Positions 50,661-58,642 of a DNA stretch of 64,000 bases are shown one piece after another. The stretch is from positions 1 through 64,000 of the forward strand of contig JBBEWH010000045.1 of NCBI GenBank assembly GCA_037414955.1, written 5' to 3'. Origin of the DNA: Phytohabitans sp037414955 (lineage in GTDB: Bacteria; Actinomycetota; Actinomycetes; Mycobacteriales; Micromonosporaceae). Position 1 is the first letter of the stretch; each line of letters starts with the position of its first letter. The notes under the pieces were generated by a model. It searched no databases, was not told the DNA's origin, and was given only the letters and a program-made list of their open reading frames with translations. The translations under genes were made by a program, and so were the position numbers.

Positions 50661-51548
50661 ATGAAGATCGCGATCGCGGGGGCGTCCGGGTTTCTCGGCT
50701 CCCATCTGGTGCACCGGCTCACCGGCACCGGGCACGAGGTGTTGCGGCTGGTCCGGCGGCCGGCGCACGGGCCCGGCGAGATCCCCTGGGATCCGGCGGC
50801 ACACCGCCTCGACCCGGGAGCGCTGGCCGGCGTGGACGCCGTCGTAAACCTGGCCGGCGCGTCGGTCAGCGGCAAGCGGTGGACGCCGGAGTACAAGAAG
50901 CTGATCCTGCAGAGCCGGGTGGACGCCACCTCGACGCTGGCCAACGCGCTCGCCGCGACCGGCTCTGGCATCCTGGTCAACGCCAGCGGCATGAACTACT
51001 ACGGCGACACCGGCGACCGGGTGGCCGACGAGAACGCGGCCTACGGCCGCGGGTTCCTCGCCGAGGTGTGCATCGCGTGGGAGGCCGCGACCCGGCCGGC
51101 CGAGCTGGCCGGCGTGCGCGTGGTGCGGCTGCGGATCGGGCATGTGCTGCACCGCAGCGGCGGCTACCTCAAGCCGCAGCTGCTGCCGTTCAAGCTCGGC
51201 TTGGGCGGCCCGCTCGGCGGCGGGCGGCAGTGGATGTCGTGGATCGCCCTGGCCGACTGGCTGTCCGCTGTGGAGTTCGTGCTGGCCCGGGACGACGTGT
51301 TCGGCGCGGTCAACACGAACGCGCCCGAGCCGGTGCGCAACGCCGACTTCACCAAGGTGTTCGGGCAGGTGCTCCACCGGCCGGTGGTGATGCCGGTCCC
51401 GGCGTTCGGGCTGCGGCTGTTGCTGGGCGAGCTGAGCGTGGAGGCCCTGGGCAGCGTCCGCATGGCACCGAACGCGCTGACCCGCACCGGCTTCCACTTC
51501 CAGTACCCCAACCTCCGCGAGGCTTTGGAGGCCGCTCTACTGTCATGA
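50661..51548 (+). CDS. TIGR01777-family NAD-dependent epimerase/dehydratase-like protein
   Basis: A 295-aa extended-SDR protein. IAIAGASGFLGSHLVHRL is the cofactor fold; NLAGASVSGKRWTPEYKKLI and VNASGMNYYGDTGD follow; MSWIALADW marks the C-terminal region. This family (YfcH/SulA-like) commonly sits after sucB in actinobacteria and has no firm function. The ATG has GGGA a few bases upstream. The TGA stop is in repeat A20. Confidence 0.9.
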   Translation: MKIAIAGASGFLGSHLVHRLTGTGHEVLRLVRRPAHGPGEIPWDPAAHRLDPGALAGVDAVVNLAGASVSGKRWTPEYKKLILQSRVDATSTLANALAATGSGILVNASGMNYYGDTGDRVADENAAYGRGFLAEVCIAWEAATRPAELAGVRVVRLRIGHVLHRSGGYLKPQLLPFKLGLGGPLGGGRQWMSWIALADWLSAVEFVLARDDVFGAVNTNAPEPVRNADFTKVFGQVLHRPVVMPVPAFGLRLLLGELSVEALGSVRMAPNALTRTGFHFQYPNLREALEAALLS

Positions 51549-51599
51549 TCAAGGCGTCCCTCAAGTCGTTATAGCTACTTGAAGGACGCCTTGATCATG
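51544..51599. repeat. Family A palindromic element (A20)
   Basis: Convergent junction. Inner arms CTCAAGTCG / CTACTTGAA, the one copy where the first inner pair is C-A. It contains the stop of the epimerase-like gene. Confidence 0.95.
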
Positions 51600-51614
51600 A
51601 GCACTGCCACCCGA

Positions 51615-52028
51615 CTAGAAGCCGGTGTTGCTTCGACCCGCAGAATAGCCGGCGGCACTGAGTACGAAGTACAGCACGCCATCGGACTCGGTGATCTGGA
51701 AACCGGTCCCACCGCCACAGTCGACGATCGTGATGTAATACGGGCCACCCGAATAGTCATAGACGTCTAGATATGCACAGTAGCCGTCGCTGTAGGTGTC
51801 CGTCAGTGTACCCGCGTAGGTGTTGTTGTCGTTACAGGTACCGGAGTTGGCCCTTTCGGTGGCTCGCGGGTTCGACGAGCCGACAGGCACGGCCATCGTT
51901 ATCGGGACACCTTCGCCGTTGCAGCGGGCGTGCGCGGTTCCGGGCTGGACCGCCACGGCCGCGACTGTGGCCAGCACGAGGCTGAACAGCGCCGTGATGA
52001 CCCGAATGGCCCCCTGTCGCTTACTCAC
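51615..52028 (-). CDS. Small secreted protein of unknown function
   Basis: A 137-aa protein with a Sec signal peptide (SKRQGAIRVITALFSLVLAT, then AAVAVQPGTAHA with a predicted AHA-R cleavage). The mature part has four Cys (CNGEG, GTCNDN, GYCAYL, VDCGGG), likely two disulfides, and is rich in Gly, Tyr, Ser and Thr. The GTG at 52028 has GGGG 5 nt ahead and begins a proper signal peptide. No family recognised. Codon use and GC content are lower than those of its neighbours, so it may be accessory. Confidence 0.75.
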   Translation of the reverse strand: MSKRQGAIRVITALFSLVLATVAAVAVQPGTAHARCNGEGVPITMAVPVGSSNPRATERANSGTCNDNNTYAGTLTDTYSDGYCAYLDVYDYSGGPYYITIVDCGGGTGFQITESDGVLYFVLSAAGYSAGRSNTGF

Positions 52029-52369
52029 TCGTACCCCACCTGGCGCTGGTGCGCTATCGGGTTCGACCATCCTTTTTGTCACAGGTCTTACTCCCCTTCT
52101 CATCGCAGCAGGAATTGAGCGGATTTCAAGTGGGCCAATTCGCCCCACTGGGCCACTCCCTCCGCTGGGAATTTCACTGGCCAGCCTCATCCTGTGTTGA
52201 GGTCGGCCGGCGGGCAATGGCTCGACTGGCTTACGCGACCAGTTGCGGGATAGAGAACAAACCGCGGGCCTCGCGTGGCCGGTCGGAGGGGACAGCCATT
52301 TGCTGGATCACGCAGGGGCGTTGATCATCTGTGCCGACAATGTCGGGGACATTGCTGCCTCAGTCGCGT
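52029..52369. other. 340-bp intergenic region with small palindromes
   Basis: No gene seen. It lies between two minus-strand genes and should hold the promoter of the secreted-protein gene. It includes the palindrome CCGACA-A-TGTCGG (52334-52346) and a GCGTTGATCAT run at about 52318-52328 that weakly resembles one family A end. The first 100 bp are relatively AT-rich. Confidence 0.55.
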
Positions 52370-53299
52370 TCACGACGGGAGTTTGGGGAGAACTTCCTGA
52401 CCAAGAGCGTGGATCAGGTCGAAAACCTCAGGGACGTCGCCGGCCGCCTCGACCATGAGAAGCAGCCGCCGGGCGCCCACTGCGGCCAGCCCGGCCGTCA
52501 CCTCGTCCGGGGTACCGATGGGGCTGGTGCGGAGCAGGTGGTCGACGTACCCGTCGAGGTCGCGCCGTGGTGGTGCGGAGCCGTCCAGGCGGACGTACCC
52601 GGAGGTGGTGGCCAGCCACGGCGGCAGCGTGCGGCGCAGGCGGCGCTCGACCGCCGACCGGCTCTCGCCCAGGGCGACCAGCCGCGCCACCGCGTGCTCC
52701 TGATCGGACGGTCCGTACCGGGCCAGCAGCGGACCCGGATCCTCGTGCACGCCGAGCAGCAGCGGCAGCCCGCGCGCCGCCGCGATGTCCACAGTCGAGG
52801 GTGAGGTGGCGGCCACCCACACCGGCATCCGCGTGGCCGGTCGCGGCACCACCGCGACCGGCCGGAAGTTGAAGAACTCCCCGTCCGCGCCCACCGTGTC
52901 GCGCGAAAGCCAGTCCAGCAACACGTCGAGCGCCGCGGGGAAGCCGCGCTCGTAGCGCGCCAGGCCGGTGCCGAAGACCTCCAGGTCGACCCACGGCCCG
53001 CCGCGTCCCACGCCGAGCCGGAACCGGCCGGGAAAGACGGCGTCGAGCAGCGCGGCCTCCTCCCCCAGCGCGACCGGGTGCCGGTTGGACAGCACGCACG
53101 CGGCCGTGCCGACGTGCAGCCGCTGGGTGCGGCCGAGCACCGCCCCAGCGAGCGTGGTCGCGGAAGGGCAACGACCGTACTCGATGAAGTGGTGCTCGGC
53201 CAGCCAGACGCCGGCGAACCCGGCGGCTTCCGCGGCGACCGCGTACTCGACGGTCGCCGCGGCGCCATGTGCCGACAGGAGGAACAGGTCAGCAGTCAC
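52370..53299 (-). CDS. LLM-class (luciferase-like) flavin-dependent oxidoreductase
   Basis: A 309-aa TIM-barrel protein of the bacterial luciferase superfamily: AAEAAGFAGVWLAEHHF, LHVGTAACVLSNRHPVALGEEA, RFRLGVGRGGPWVDLEVFG and MPVWVAATSPSTVDIAA. It would use F420 or FMN; the substrate is unknown. The GTG at 53299 overlaps the upstream small gene by 11 nt. The longer open frame to 53881 is a shadow. Third in a CooC-like ATPase/small protein/LLM series. Confidence 0.85.
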   Translation of the reverse strand: MTADLFLLSAHGAAATVEYAVAAEAAGFAGVWLAEHHFIEYGRCPSATTLAGAVLGRTQRLHVGTAACVLSNRHPVALGEEAALLDAVFPGRFRLGVGRGGPWVDLEVFGTGLARYERGFPAALDVLLDWLSRDTVGADGEFFNFRPVAVVPRPATRMPVWVAATSPSTVDIAAARGLPLLLGVHEDPGPLLARYGPSDQEHAVARLVALGESRSAVERRLRRTLPPWLATTSGYVRLDGSAPPRRDLDGYVDHLLRTSPIGTPDEVTAGLAAVGARRLLLMVEAAGDVPEVFDLIHALGQEVLPKLPS

Positions 53300-53681
53300 G
53301 CAGCTCGGGTGACTGGTTGCGGATCTGCGCGAGCGGCGAGATGAACTCCTGGTACGTCTCGCCGCCGACCGCCGACAGCTTGAACGCGGCCACCCGGTGG
53401 CAGTTCTGGAACGCGAGCTTGACGCCGAAGTGCCGCTCCAGCGCACCGCGGATCGAGTCGCTGGCGAGCGCCCGCAGGAGCTGCCCGCGCTCGGCCTCGC
53501 TGGGCGGCGGCACGGCGTGGTCGGCGAACTCGCCGGCGGTGTCCGCCGACCGCGCGGCCACGTCGGAGACGATCGCCCACGCGTACGGCAGGGAGTCGCG
53601 CACGACGGCCACGAACTCGGCGTCGTCGACGCGACCGGCCTCGGCGCGTTCCAGCAGGGCGGCGGGTACGTCAAGGGACAT
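53289..53681 (-). CDS. Conserved actinobacterial protein (SCO5389-like)
   Basis: A 130-aa protein: SLDVPAALLERAEAGRVDDA, DSLPYAWAIVSDVA, RGQLLRALASDSIRGALERH, FGVKLAFQNCHRVAAFKL and the end NQSPELRDC. I recall this pattern from a family annotated SCO5389-like in Streptomyces (memory, not searched). No catalytic motif is visible, apart from the conserved C-terminal Cys. It starts 13 nt after the CooC-like ATPase stop, so the two are cotranscribed. Confidence 0.8.
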   Translation of the reverse strand: MSLDVPAALLERAEAGRVDDAEFVAVVRDSLPYAWAIVSDVAARSADTAGEFADHAVPPPSEAERGQLLRALASDSIRGALERHFGVKLAFQNCHRVAAFKLSAVGGETYQEFISPLAQIRNQSPELRDC

Positions 53682-53693
53682 ACGGTTCTCCTC

Positions 53694-54650
53694 TCAACGG
53701 ACCAGTACGTCTGGCCCGAGCACGAAGTCCGGGTCGACCTGGCCGGCGAGATCCTCGCCCACCTTGTCGTTGGCCCAGGCGGTGGCGTTGCGCAGGTGGA
53801 ACTCCACCGCCTGCCGGGTGTAGGTGGCCCAGTCCTTCGCACAAGCATCGACGGCCATACGCATCGTGTCCAGGGCATCACGATTAGTTGGCTCCAGTGC
53901 GGAGATCGGCTGCGGGCGGCCGCGCTCGGCCGCTTTCACGTACGCCGAACGGCCCACCCAGGTCAGCAGGTCGTCGCCGACGTGCTCGCGCAGGAACGCC
54001 ACGTCCGACTCGTCGTCCACCTTGTTGCCCACCACGTGGACACGCACCCCGTAGTCGCGGGCGTAGCCGACGTACTGCCGATAGACACCCACGCTGCGCA
54101 GCGTCGGCTCACACACCAGGAACGTGGCGTCGAAGCGGGTGAACAGCCCGGACGCGAACGAGTCGGCGCCGGCGGTCATGTCCACCACGACGTACTCACC
54201 GGGACCGTCGACCAGGTGGTTGAGCAGCAACTCGACCGCGCCGACCTTGGAGTGGTAGCAGGCCACGCCCAGGTCTTCGGTGGCGAACGGCCCGGTCACC
54301 GCGAGCCGGATGCCGCCGACCTCGCGCACCAGCTTGTCGTAGATCGGATTGTTCTCCGTCACCGACAGCAGCCGGGAGCCCCGGCCGGGCGGCGTGGTCT
54401 TGACCATCGCGGCGGCCGACGTGATCCGTGGGTTGCCGCCGCGCAGGTACTCCTTGATCTCGGTCAGGTGGTCGCCGAGCGACGGCAGGAGCACCGCCTC
54501 GTCGTCGGTCGCGCCGAGCGCCGCGGCGAGGTGCTGGTTGATGTCGGCGTCGATCGCCAACAGCGGGGCGGACCCGGCCAGATGGCGGGCGACGAGGGCG
54601 GCCAGCGTGGTCTTGCCGCTGCCACCTTTTCCAACCAGAGCGATTTTCAC
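53694..54650 (-). CDS. CooC/MinD-like P-loop ATPase
   Basis: A 318-aa deviant Walker ATPase: KIALVGKGGSGKTTLAALVA (signature Lys before the GK), IDADINQHLAAAL, VVVDMTAGADSFASGLF and VVGNKVDDESD. This is the CooC branch, involved elsewhere in metal-site maturation, though here no metalloenzyme gene is adjacent. Its partners are the SCO5389-like protein and an LLM oxidoreductase. The ATG start abuts a leader of about 80 bp shared with the divergent membrane protein gene. Confidence 0.88.
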   Translation of the reverse strand: MKIALVGKGGSGKTTLAALVARHLAGSAPLLAIDADINQHLAAALGATDDEAVLLPSLGDHLTEIKEYLRGGNPRITSAAAMVKTTPPGRGSRLLSVTENNPIYDKLVREVGGIRLAVTGPFATEDLGVACYHSKVGAVELLLNHLVDGPGEYVVVDMTAGADSFASGLFTRFDATFLVCEPTLRSVGVYRQYVGYARDYGVRVHVVGNKVDDESDVAFLREHVGDDLLTWVGRSAYVKAAERGRPQPISALEPTNRDALDTMRMAVDACAKDWATYTRQAVEFHLRNATAWANDKVGEDLAGQVDPDFVLGPDVLVR

Positions 54651-54730
54651 GGTACGGGTCTCCTCGGGCGACTAGGACTTCCACGCAATATTGGATGTCA
54701 TTTCCATTAGCGCCGCAAGCATAATCGGGC

Positions 54731-56644
54731 GTGTCGTGGCGAATTGGTAAGGTCCCCCGCGTGACCGCACCCAGCCTGCAAGGAAGGGCCCCTTCCCATC
54801 GTTTTCTGACGAGGAAGGGTCCCTTCCAAACCCTCGCCGGGCCCGCGCGGGCGCGGCGCAGAGCCGATCTCCTGGTGGCCGCGCTCTCCCTGGCGCTGGC
54901 CGGGCTCGTCACCGCCGGGCTGTGGGTGGCCCCGAACCGGCACGCGGTCGCCGTCAACTCCAGCGACCAGGCGTTCTTCGAGTGGCTCCTGGCGTACGGC
55001 GCGCACGCCGTCACGCACCTCGAGAACCCGCTCTTCACCCACCTGCTCAACGTCCCCGACGGGGTGAACCTCGCGGTCAACACGTCCATCACCGTGTACG
55101 CGGTGGTGTTCGCACCGCTGACACTGCTCGCCGGGCCACAGTGGTCGTTCCTGGTCATCCTCACGCTCAACCTCGCCGCCACCGCGTTCGGCTGGTACCT
55201 GTTGCTGTCCCGCCGGTTCGGCGCCACCCCGCTCGCGGCGGCCGTGGGCGGCCTGTTCTGCGGCTTCGCGCCGGGCATGGTGTCGCACGCCAACGCCCAC
55301 CTGAACTGGACCGCCGGCTGGCTGGTACCGCTGATCGTGTGGCGGGTGTTCGCGCTGCGCGAGCCCGGCCGGTGGCTGCGCAACGGCGCGATCCTCGGTG
55401 CGCTCGTCGCGGTCGCGTTCTCGATCGCGGCCGAGGGGCTGTTCTTCACCGCGCTCGCGTGCGGCGTGTTCCTGGGCGTGTGGGGGCTTTCCCGGCGGGA
55501 CGAGGCACGGGCGGCGCTACCCACCTTCGTTCGCGGGCTCACGGTCACGGCCACGGTGGCGTTCGTGCTGCTCGCGTACCCGTTGTGGTTGCACTTCTTC
55601 GGGCCGCAGAAGTTCAGCGGCACCGGCTTCGACCACCGGGTACACGAGGAGGACCTGGCGGCGTACGGCGCGTATCCGGACCGGTCGCTGGCCGGCCTCG
55701 CCGGCCTGAACACGAACCTCGCGCCCAACCCCACCGAGGAGGGTTCGTTCTTCGGCCTCCCGCTGCTCGTCCTGACGTTGGCGGCGTTCGTGCTGCTGTG
55801 GCGTGCGGCGGACGCCGGCCGGCGAGCCACATTGCGGGCGCTCGCGATCACCGGCGGGGTGTTCGCGGTGCTGTCGCTCGGCCCGGAGCTGCAGATCTTC
55901 GACAAGCTCACCGGCGTGCCGCTGCCCTACGCGGTGCTCGGCAAGCTGCCCGTCTTCGACGCCGCGCTGCCGGCGCGGTTCGCCCTGGTCGTGATCCCGG
56001 TCATCGGCGTCCTGCTCGCGTGGACGGTGACCGCGCTGACCGATGCAAGGAAGGGACCCTTCCTCACGCATAGGGTTATGAAGGGTCCCTTCCTTGCACG
56101 CGCGGTGTGGGTGGCGTTCGTGGTGGCGTTGCTGCCGCTCGTGCCGGTGCCGTTGAAGACCATCGACTTCGCGCCGGTCCCGCGGTTCATCACGTCCGGC
56201 GCCTGGCGGGAGTACGTCGACGACGGCGGCGTGCTGGCCCCCGTGCCGCCCACCTCCGACCTCCTGCCCGACGGGCAGCGCTGGCAGGCGTACGCGCTGA
56301 CGCACGGCCACGGCGAGTTCGCCATCCCGGCCGGCTTCTTCCTGGGCCCCGGCGGCCCGGACGGCACGGGTCGCATCGGCCCGGTGCCCCGCCCGTCGGC
56401 CGAGCTGCTGTTCGAGGTGGCGCGCACCGGCGTGGTGCCGCCGATCACCGACGCCGACCGCGCGGCCGCCCGGGACGACCTGCGCTACTGGGACGCCCAG
56501 GTGGTGGTGCTGGCCGACCGGGTGCACGGCGCGAAGTGGCCGGCCCACCCGGAGGCGCTGCTGCGCGCCACCACCGACCTGCTCGGCCCGCCCGAGCGCG
56601 TCGACGACGTCTGGCTCTGGCGCGTCGACCAGGTCACCCCATGA
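54731..56644 (+). CDS. Multi-pass membrane protein containing in-frame palindromic repeats
   Basis: Up to 637 aa with about 10-12 helices and a C-terminal extracytoplasmic part (about 480-637), like glycosyltransferase-family-C/YfhO-type proteins. HLENPLFTHLLNVPDGVNLA and GFAPGMVSHANAHLNWTAGW are typical of such large loops. Two family B elements lie inside: B3 near the N-terminus (SHRFLTRKGPF) and B4 as an 18-codon insert at about residue 440. The start is unclear: GTG at 54731 or 54761 places B3 in the protein, and a start after B3 is possible. The stop TGA lies in repeat A21. Function unknown. Confidence 0.78.
   Translation: MSWRIGKVPRVTAPSLQGRAPSHRFLTRKGPFQTLAGPARARRRADLLVAALSLALAGLVTAGLWVAPNRHAVAVNSSDQAFFEWLLAYGAHAVTHLENPLFTHLLNVPDGVNLAVNTSITVYAVVFAPLTLLAGPQWSFLVILTLNLAATAFGWYLLLSRRFGATPLAAAVGGLFCGFAPGMVSHANAHLNWTAGWLVPLIVWRVFALREPGRWLRNGAILGALVAVAFSIAAEGLFFTALACGVFLGVWGLSRRDEARAALPTFVRGLTVTATVAFVLLAYPLWLHFFGPQKFSGTGFDHRVHEEDLAAYGAYPDRSLAGLAGLNTNLAPNPTEEGSFFGLPLLVLTLAAFVLLWRAADAGRRATLRALAITGGVFAVLSLGPELQIFDKLTGVPLPYAVLGKLPVFDAALPARFALVVIPVIGVLLAWTVTALTDARKGPFLTHRVMKGPFLARAVWVAFVVALLPLVPVPLKTIDFAPVPRFITSGAWREYVDDGGVLAPVPPTSDLLPDGQRWQAYALTHGHGEFAIPAGFFLGPGGPDGTGRIGPVPRPSAELLFEVARTGVVPPITDADRAAARDDLRYWDAQVVVLADRVHGAKWPAHPEALLRATTDLLGPPERVDDVWLWRVDQVTP
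54780..54827. repeat. Family B palindromic element (B3)
   Basis: Arms AAGGAAGGGCCCCTTCC and GGAAGGGTCCCTTCC, loop CATCGTTTTCTGAC. It lies at or just inside the 5' end of the multi-pass membrane protein gene, in the frame that reads SHRFLTRKGPF. Confidence 0.88.
56045..56098 (+). repeat. Family B palindromic element inserted in frame in a coding sequence (B4)
   Basis: 54 bp with perfect 16-bp arms (GCAAGGAAGGGACCCT and its complement). It adds exactly 18 codons (ARKGPF-LTHRVM-KGPFLA) between two membrane helices of the 54731-56644 protein, with no stop. The flanking reading frame is continuous, so the gene tolerates the insert. Confidence 0.9.
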
Positions 56645-56695
56645 TCAAGGCGTCCCTCACGTCGTTATGACAACGTGAGGGACGCCTTGATCATG
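56640..56695. repeat. Family A palindromic element (A21)
   Basis: Convergent junction. Inner arms CTCACGTCG / CAACGTGAG. Both flanking genes end in it: TGA at 56642-56644 on the plus strand and TGA at 56691-56693 on the minus strand. Confidence 0.96.
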
Positions 56696-57923
56696 AAGAG
56701 AAGCGGGTCCAGGTGCGGTGGACGCCCTCGCCGGTGCCGACCACGGTGGTGAGCCCGCGCTCCACGACCACGATGGTGCCGTCCGGCAGGACGCTCATCC
56801 CGACGGTCCGCAGCCCCGCCAGCTCCTGGTAGCGGCCGTCCTGCCAGAACCCGCCGGTGAGCGTGTCGTCGTTGCCGTCCTTGATCAGCAGGATGCCGTC
56901 GCCGATCGCCAGCACGTTGTGCTGGAATACCTCGGTGGGCAGGCCCTTCTGGGCGACGAACCGCGAGCCGTCGAGCCGCCACAACCCCGCCGGCTCGTCC
57001 GTGACCGCCCAGACCTCGTTGCCGGTGGGCGACAGGGTCAGCTTGGCCTCCGCCGCCGGCACCGGCCCCACCTCCTGCCAGGTCCGGGCGCTGTCGTACG
57101 AGATCGCCACCCGCGTGACGTCGCCGTCCCACGACGTCAACCACAGCTTGCCGTCACCGCCCTGCCAGAGCTCGGCCAGGTCGCCGCGCAGCGTGGGCTG
57201 CGGGGTCACCGCGCCGGCGCCGATCTTGTAGACCTGCGGGCGGGCGCATTCCACGCTGCTGGCGCCGTCCTGGAAGCCGGTCGCTCCCGGGCACAGCAGC
57301 GCGAAATCGCCGCCGGCGTTCACACGCTGCGCCTGCACCGGGGGCTCCGACTCGGGGTACTCGGTGAATGTCGCGCCGCCGTCGGTGGTGAGCAGGAAGC
57401 CCTTGGTGATCACGTGTACCGCGAGCGTGCGGCCATCCAGCGGGTAGATGTTGACCGGGCGCCCGTCGGCGCGGGTGCCGAGCGCCGTCGCGTTCCAGGT
57501 GGCGCCGGCGTCCGCGGTCACGCCGAGCGCGTATGTGCAGGTCGTGCTCTCGTTCTCGTCTTCGCAGCGCTCGAAGAAGGCCCAACCGTGGGCGGCGTCC
57601 GTCAGCGCCAGGCGCACGTGCGCATCCCGCCACGTGACACCGGGTACCGCGATCTGGCGGTCGACCGGGTCGAACCGCGGTGGCCCGGTCATCGTCGGCG
57701 TGGGAGTCGGCCCGGGCCGGGCGTCGTCGTGGTAGCCGGCCACCGCGTACCCGCCGGCCGGCGTCGCCACGAGCGCCGCCAGGAAGCCGGTGAGCAGGCC
57801 GCGGCGCAGTCGCCGCCGGCGGCGTACCCGGGTCGTCATGCCGGTGATCGGCGCGGGCCGGAAGGTACCGGTGACCTGTGCCTCGAACGCGGCGAACCGT
57901 TCCTCGAGCCGGGTGTCAGCCAC
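56691..57923 (-). CDS. Membrane-anchored beta-propeller-like protein, ECF sigma partner
   Basis: A 410-aa protein. A cytoplasmic N-terminus of about 40 residues (LEERFAAFEAQVTGTFRPAP) precedes one membrane helix (LLTGFLAALVATPAGGYAVA), and a long outside domain has sialidase/BNR-like repeats (TADAGATWNATAL, TTDGGATFTEYP, SYDSARTWQEVG). The layout and the 8-nt overlap with the sigma gene suggest an anti-sigma or sensor role (inference; no zinc motif). The GTG at 57923 is fixed by the overlap. The stop is in repeat A21. Confidence 0.82.
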   Translation of the reverse strand: MADTRLEERFAAFEAQVTGTFRPAPITGMTTRVRRRRRLRRGLLTGFLAALVATPAGGYAVAGYHDDARPGPTPTPTMTGPPRFDPVDRQIAVPGVTWRDAHVRLALTDAAHGWAFFERCEDENESTTCTYALGVTADAGATWNATALGTRADGRPVNIYPLDGRTLAVHVITKGFLLTTDGGATFTEYPESEPPVQAQRVNAGGDFALLCPGATGFQDGASSVECARPQVYKIGAGAVTPQPTLRGDLAELWQGGDGKLWLTSWDGDVTRVAISYDSARTWQEVGPVPAAEAKLTLSPTGNEVWAVTDEPAGLWRLDGSRFVAQKGLPTEVFQHNVLAIGDGILLIKDGNDDTLTGGFWQDGRYQELAGLRTVGMSVLPDGTIVVVERGLTTVVGTGEGVHRTWTRFSS

Positions 57924-58446
57924 GGCGCACCTCCAGGGTCGCCTCGTCGGTCGTCTCGTTGAAGTAGGCGGCCAGGGCCGTGCGGCCCCGGGACAGCCAG
58001 GATCGGACGGTGCCCTCGGCCACGTCTTCCTGCCGGGCGATCTCGGCCACGCTCAGGTGGCACAGGTGGTGGAGGACCACCGCGCGGCGGTGGCGGGCGG
58101 ACAGGGTGGCCAGGGCCCGCACCAGGGCCACGTGGTCCGGTTCCGGGCCGGGTACGTGCTCCTCCCGCTGCTTGCCCAGGTGGCGGACGGCCACCTTGAC
58201 CCGGCGCAGGCGGCTGGTGGCCAGGTTCCAGGCCACCCGGCGTACCCAGGCCGACGGGTCGTCGTAGGTGCGGATGTGATCCCAGCGCTCGTACGCCCGG
58301 CAGAAGGCCTCCTGCGTGAGGTCCTGCGCCTCGGCGTGATCGCCGAGATAGGCGTAGAGCTGCATGGCCAGCCGCTGGAAGTGCCCGTGGTAGAGGTCGG
58401 CGAATTCGCCTTCCTTGGGCGGCGCCTGTGCTGTGGCGCTCGGCAT
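57916..58446 (-). CDS. ECF-type (SigE-like) RNA polymerase sigma factor
   Basis: A 176-aa sigma factor. Region 2 is FQRLAMQLYAYLGDHAEAQDLTQEAFCRAY (split here) with WVRRVAWNLA. Region 4 is LSARHRRAVVLHHLCHLSVAEIA with GTVRSWLSRGRTAL. This matches the SigE/M-like group common in actinobacteria. The ATG at 58446 has AGACGAACT ahead, a weak RBS. First gene of a two-gene unit with the propeller protein. Confidence 0.92.
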   Translation of the reverse strand: MPSATAQAPPKEGEFADLYHGHFQRLAMQLYAYLGDHAEAQDLTQEAFCRAYERWDHIRTYDDPSAWVRRVAWNLATSRLRRVKVAVRHLGKQREEHVPGPEPDHVALVRALATLSARHRRAVVLHHLCHLSVAEIARQEDVAEGTVRSWLSRGRTALAAYFNETTDEATLEVRRG

Positions 58447-58521
58447 AGTTCGTCTCCCGCGTGTGAGTCGCTTGACCATGCCACGCGGCGGTCCGGCGAA
58501 AAGCTGCACCCATGCCGCACC

Positions 58522-58577
58522 CATGATCAAGGCGTCTCTCAAGTCGTTCCAGCGACTTGAGGGACGCCTTGATCATG
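58522..58577. repeat. Family A palindromic element (A22)
   Basis: Divergent junction, between the ECF sigma gene and the secreted hydrolase. Inner arms CTCAAGTCG / CGACTTGAG. Confidence 0.95.
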
Positions 58578-58642
58578 AGCATTTGCGCGAACACGCAGGC
58601 GCGGACGGGCAACCAGCCGATCAAGAAATGCGTCATTAAGGC

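Noticed and set aside
52310..52332. GGGGCGTTGATCATCTG resembling a family A right arm
   Set aside because: The match is partial and no left arm is found; kept only as a remark in the intergenic region entry.
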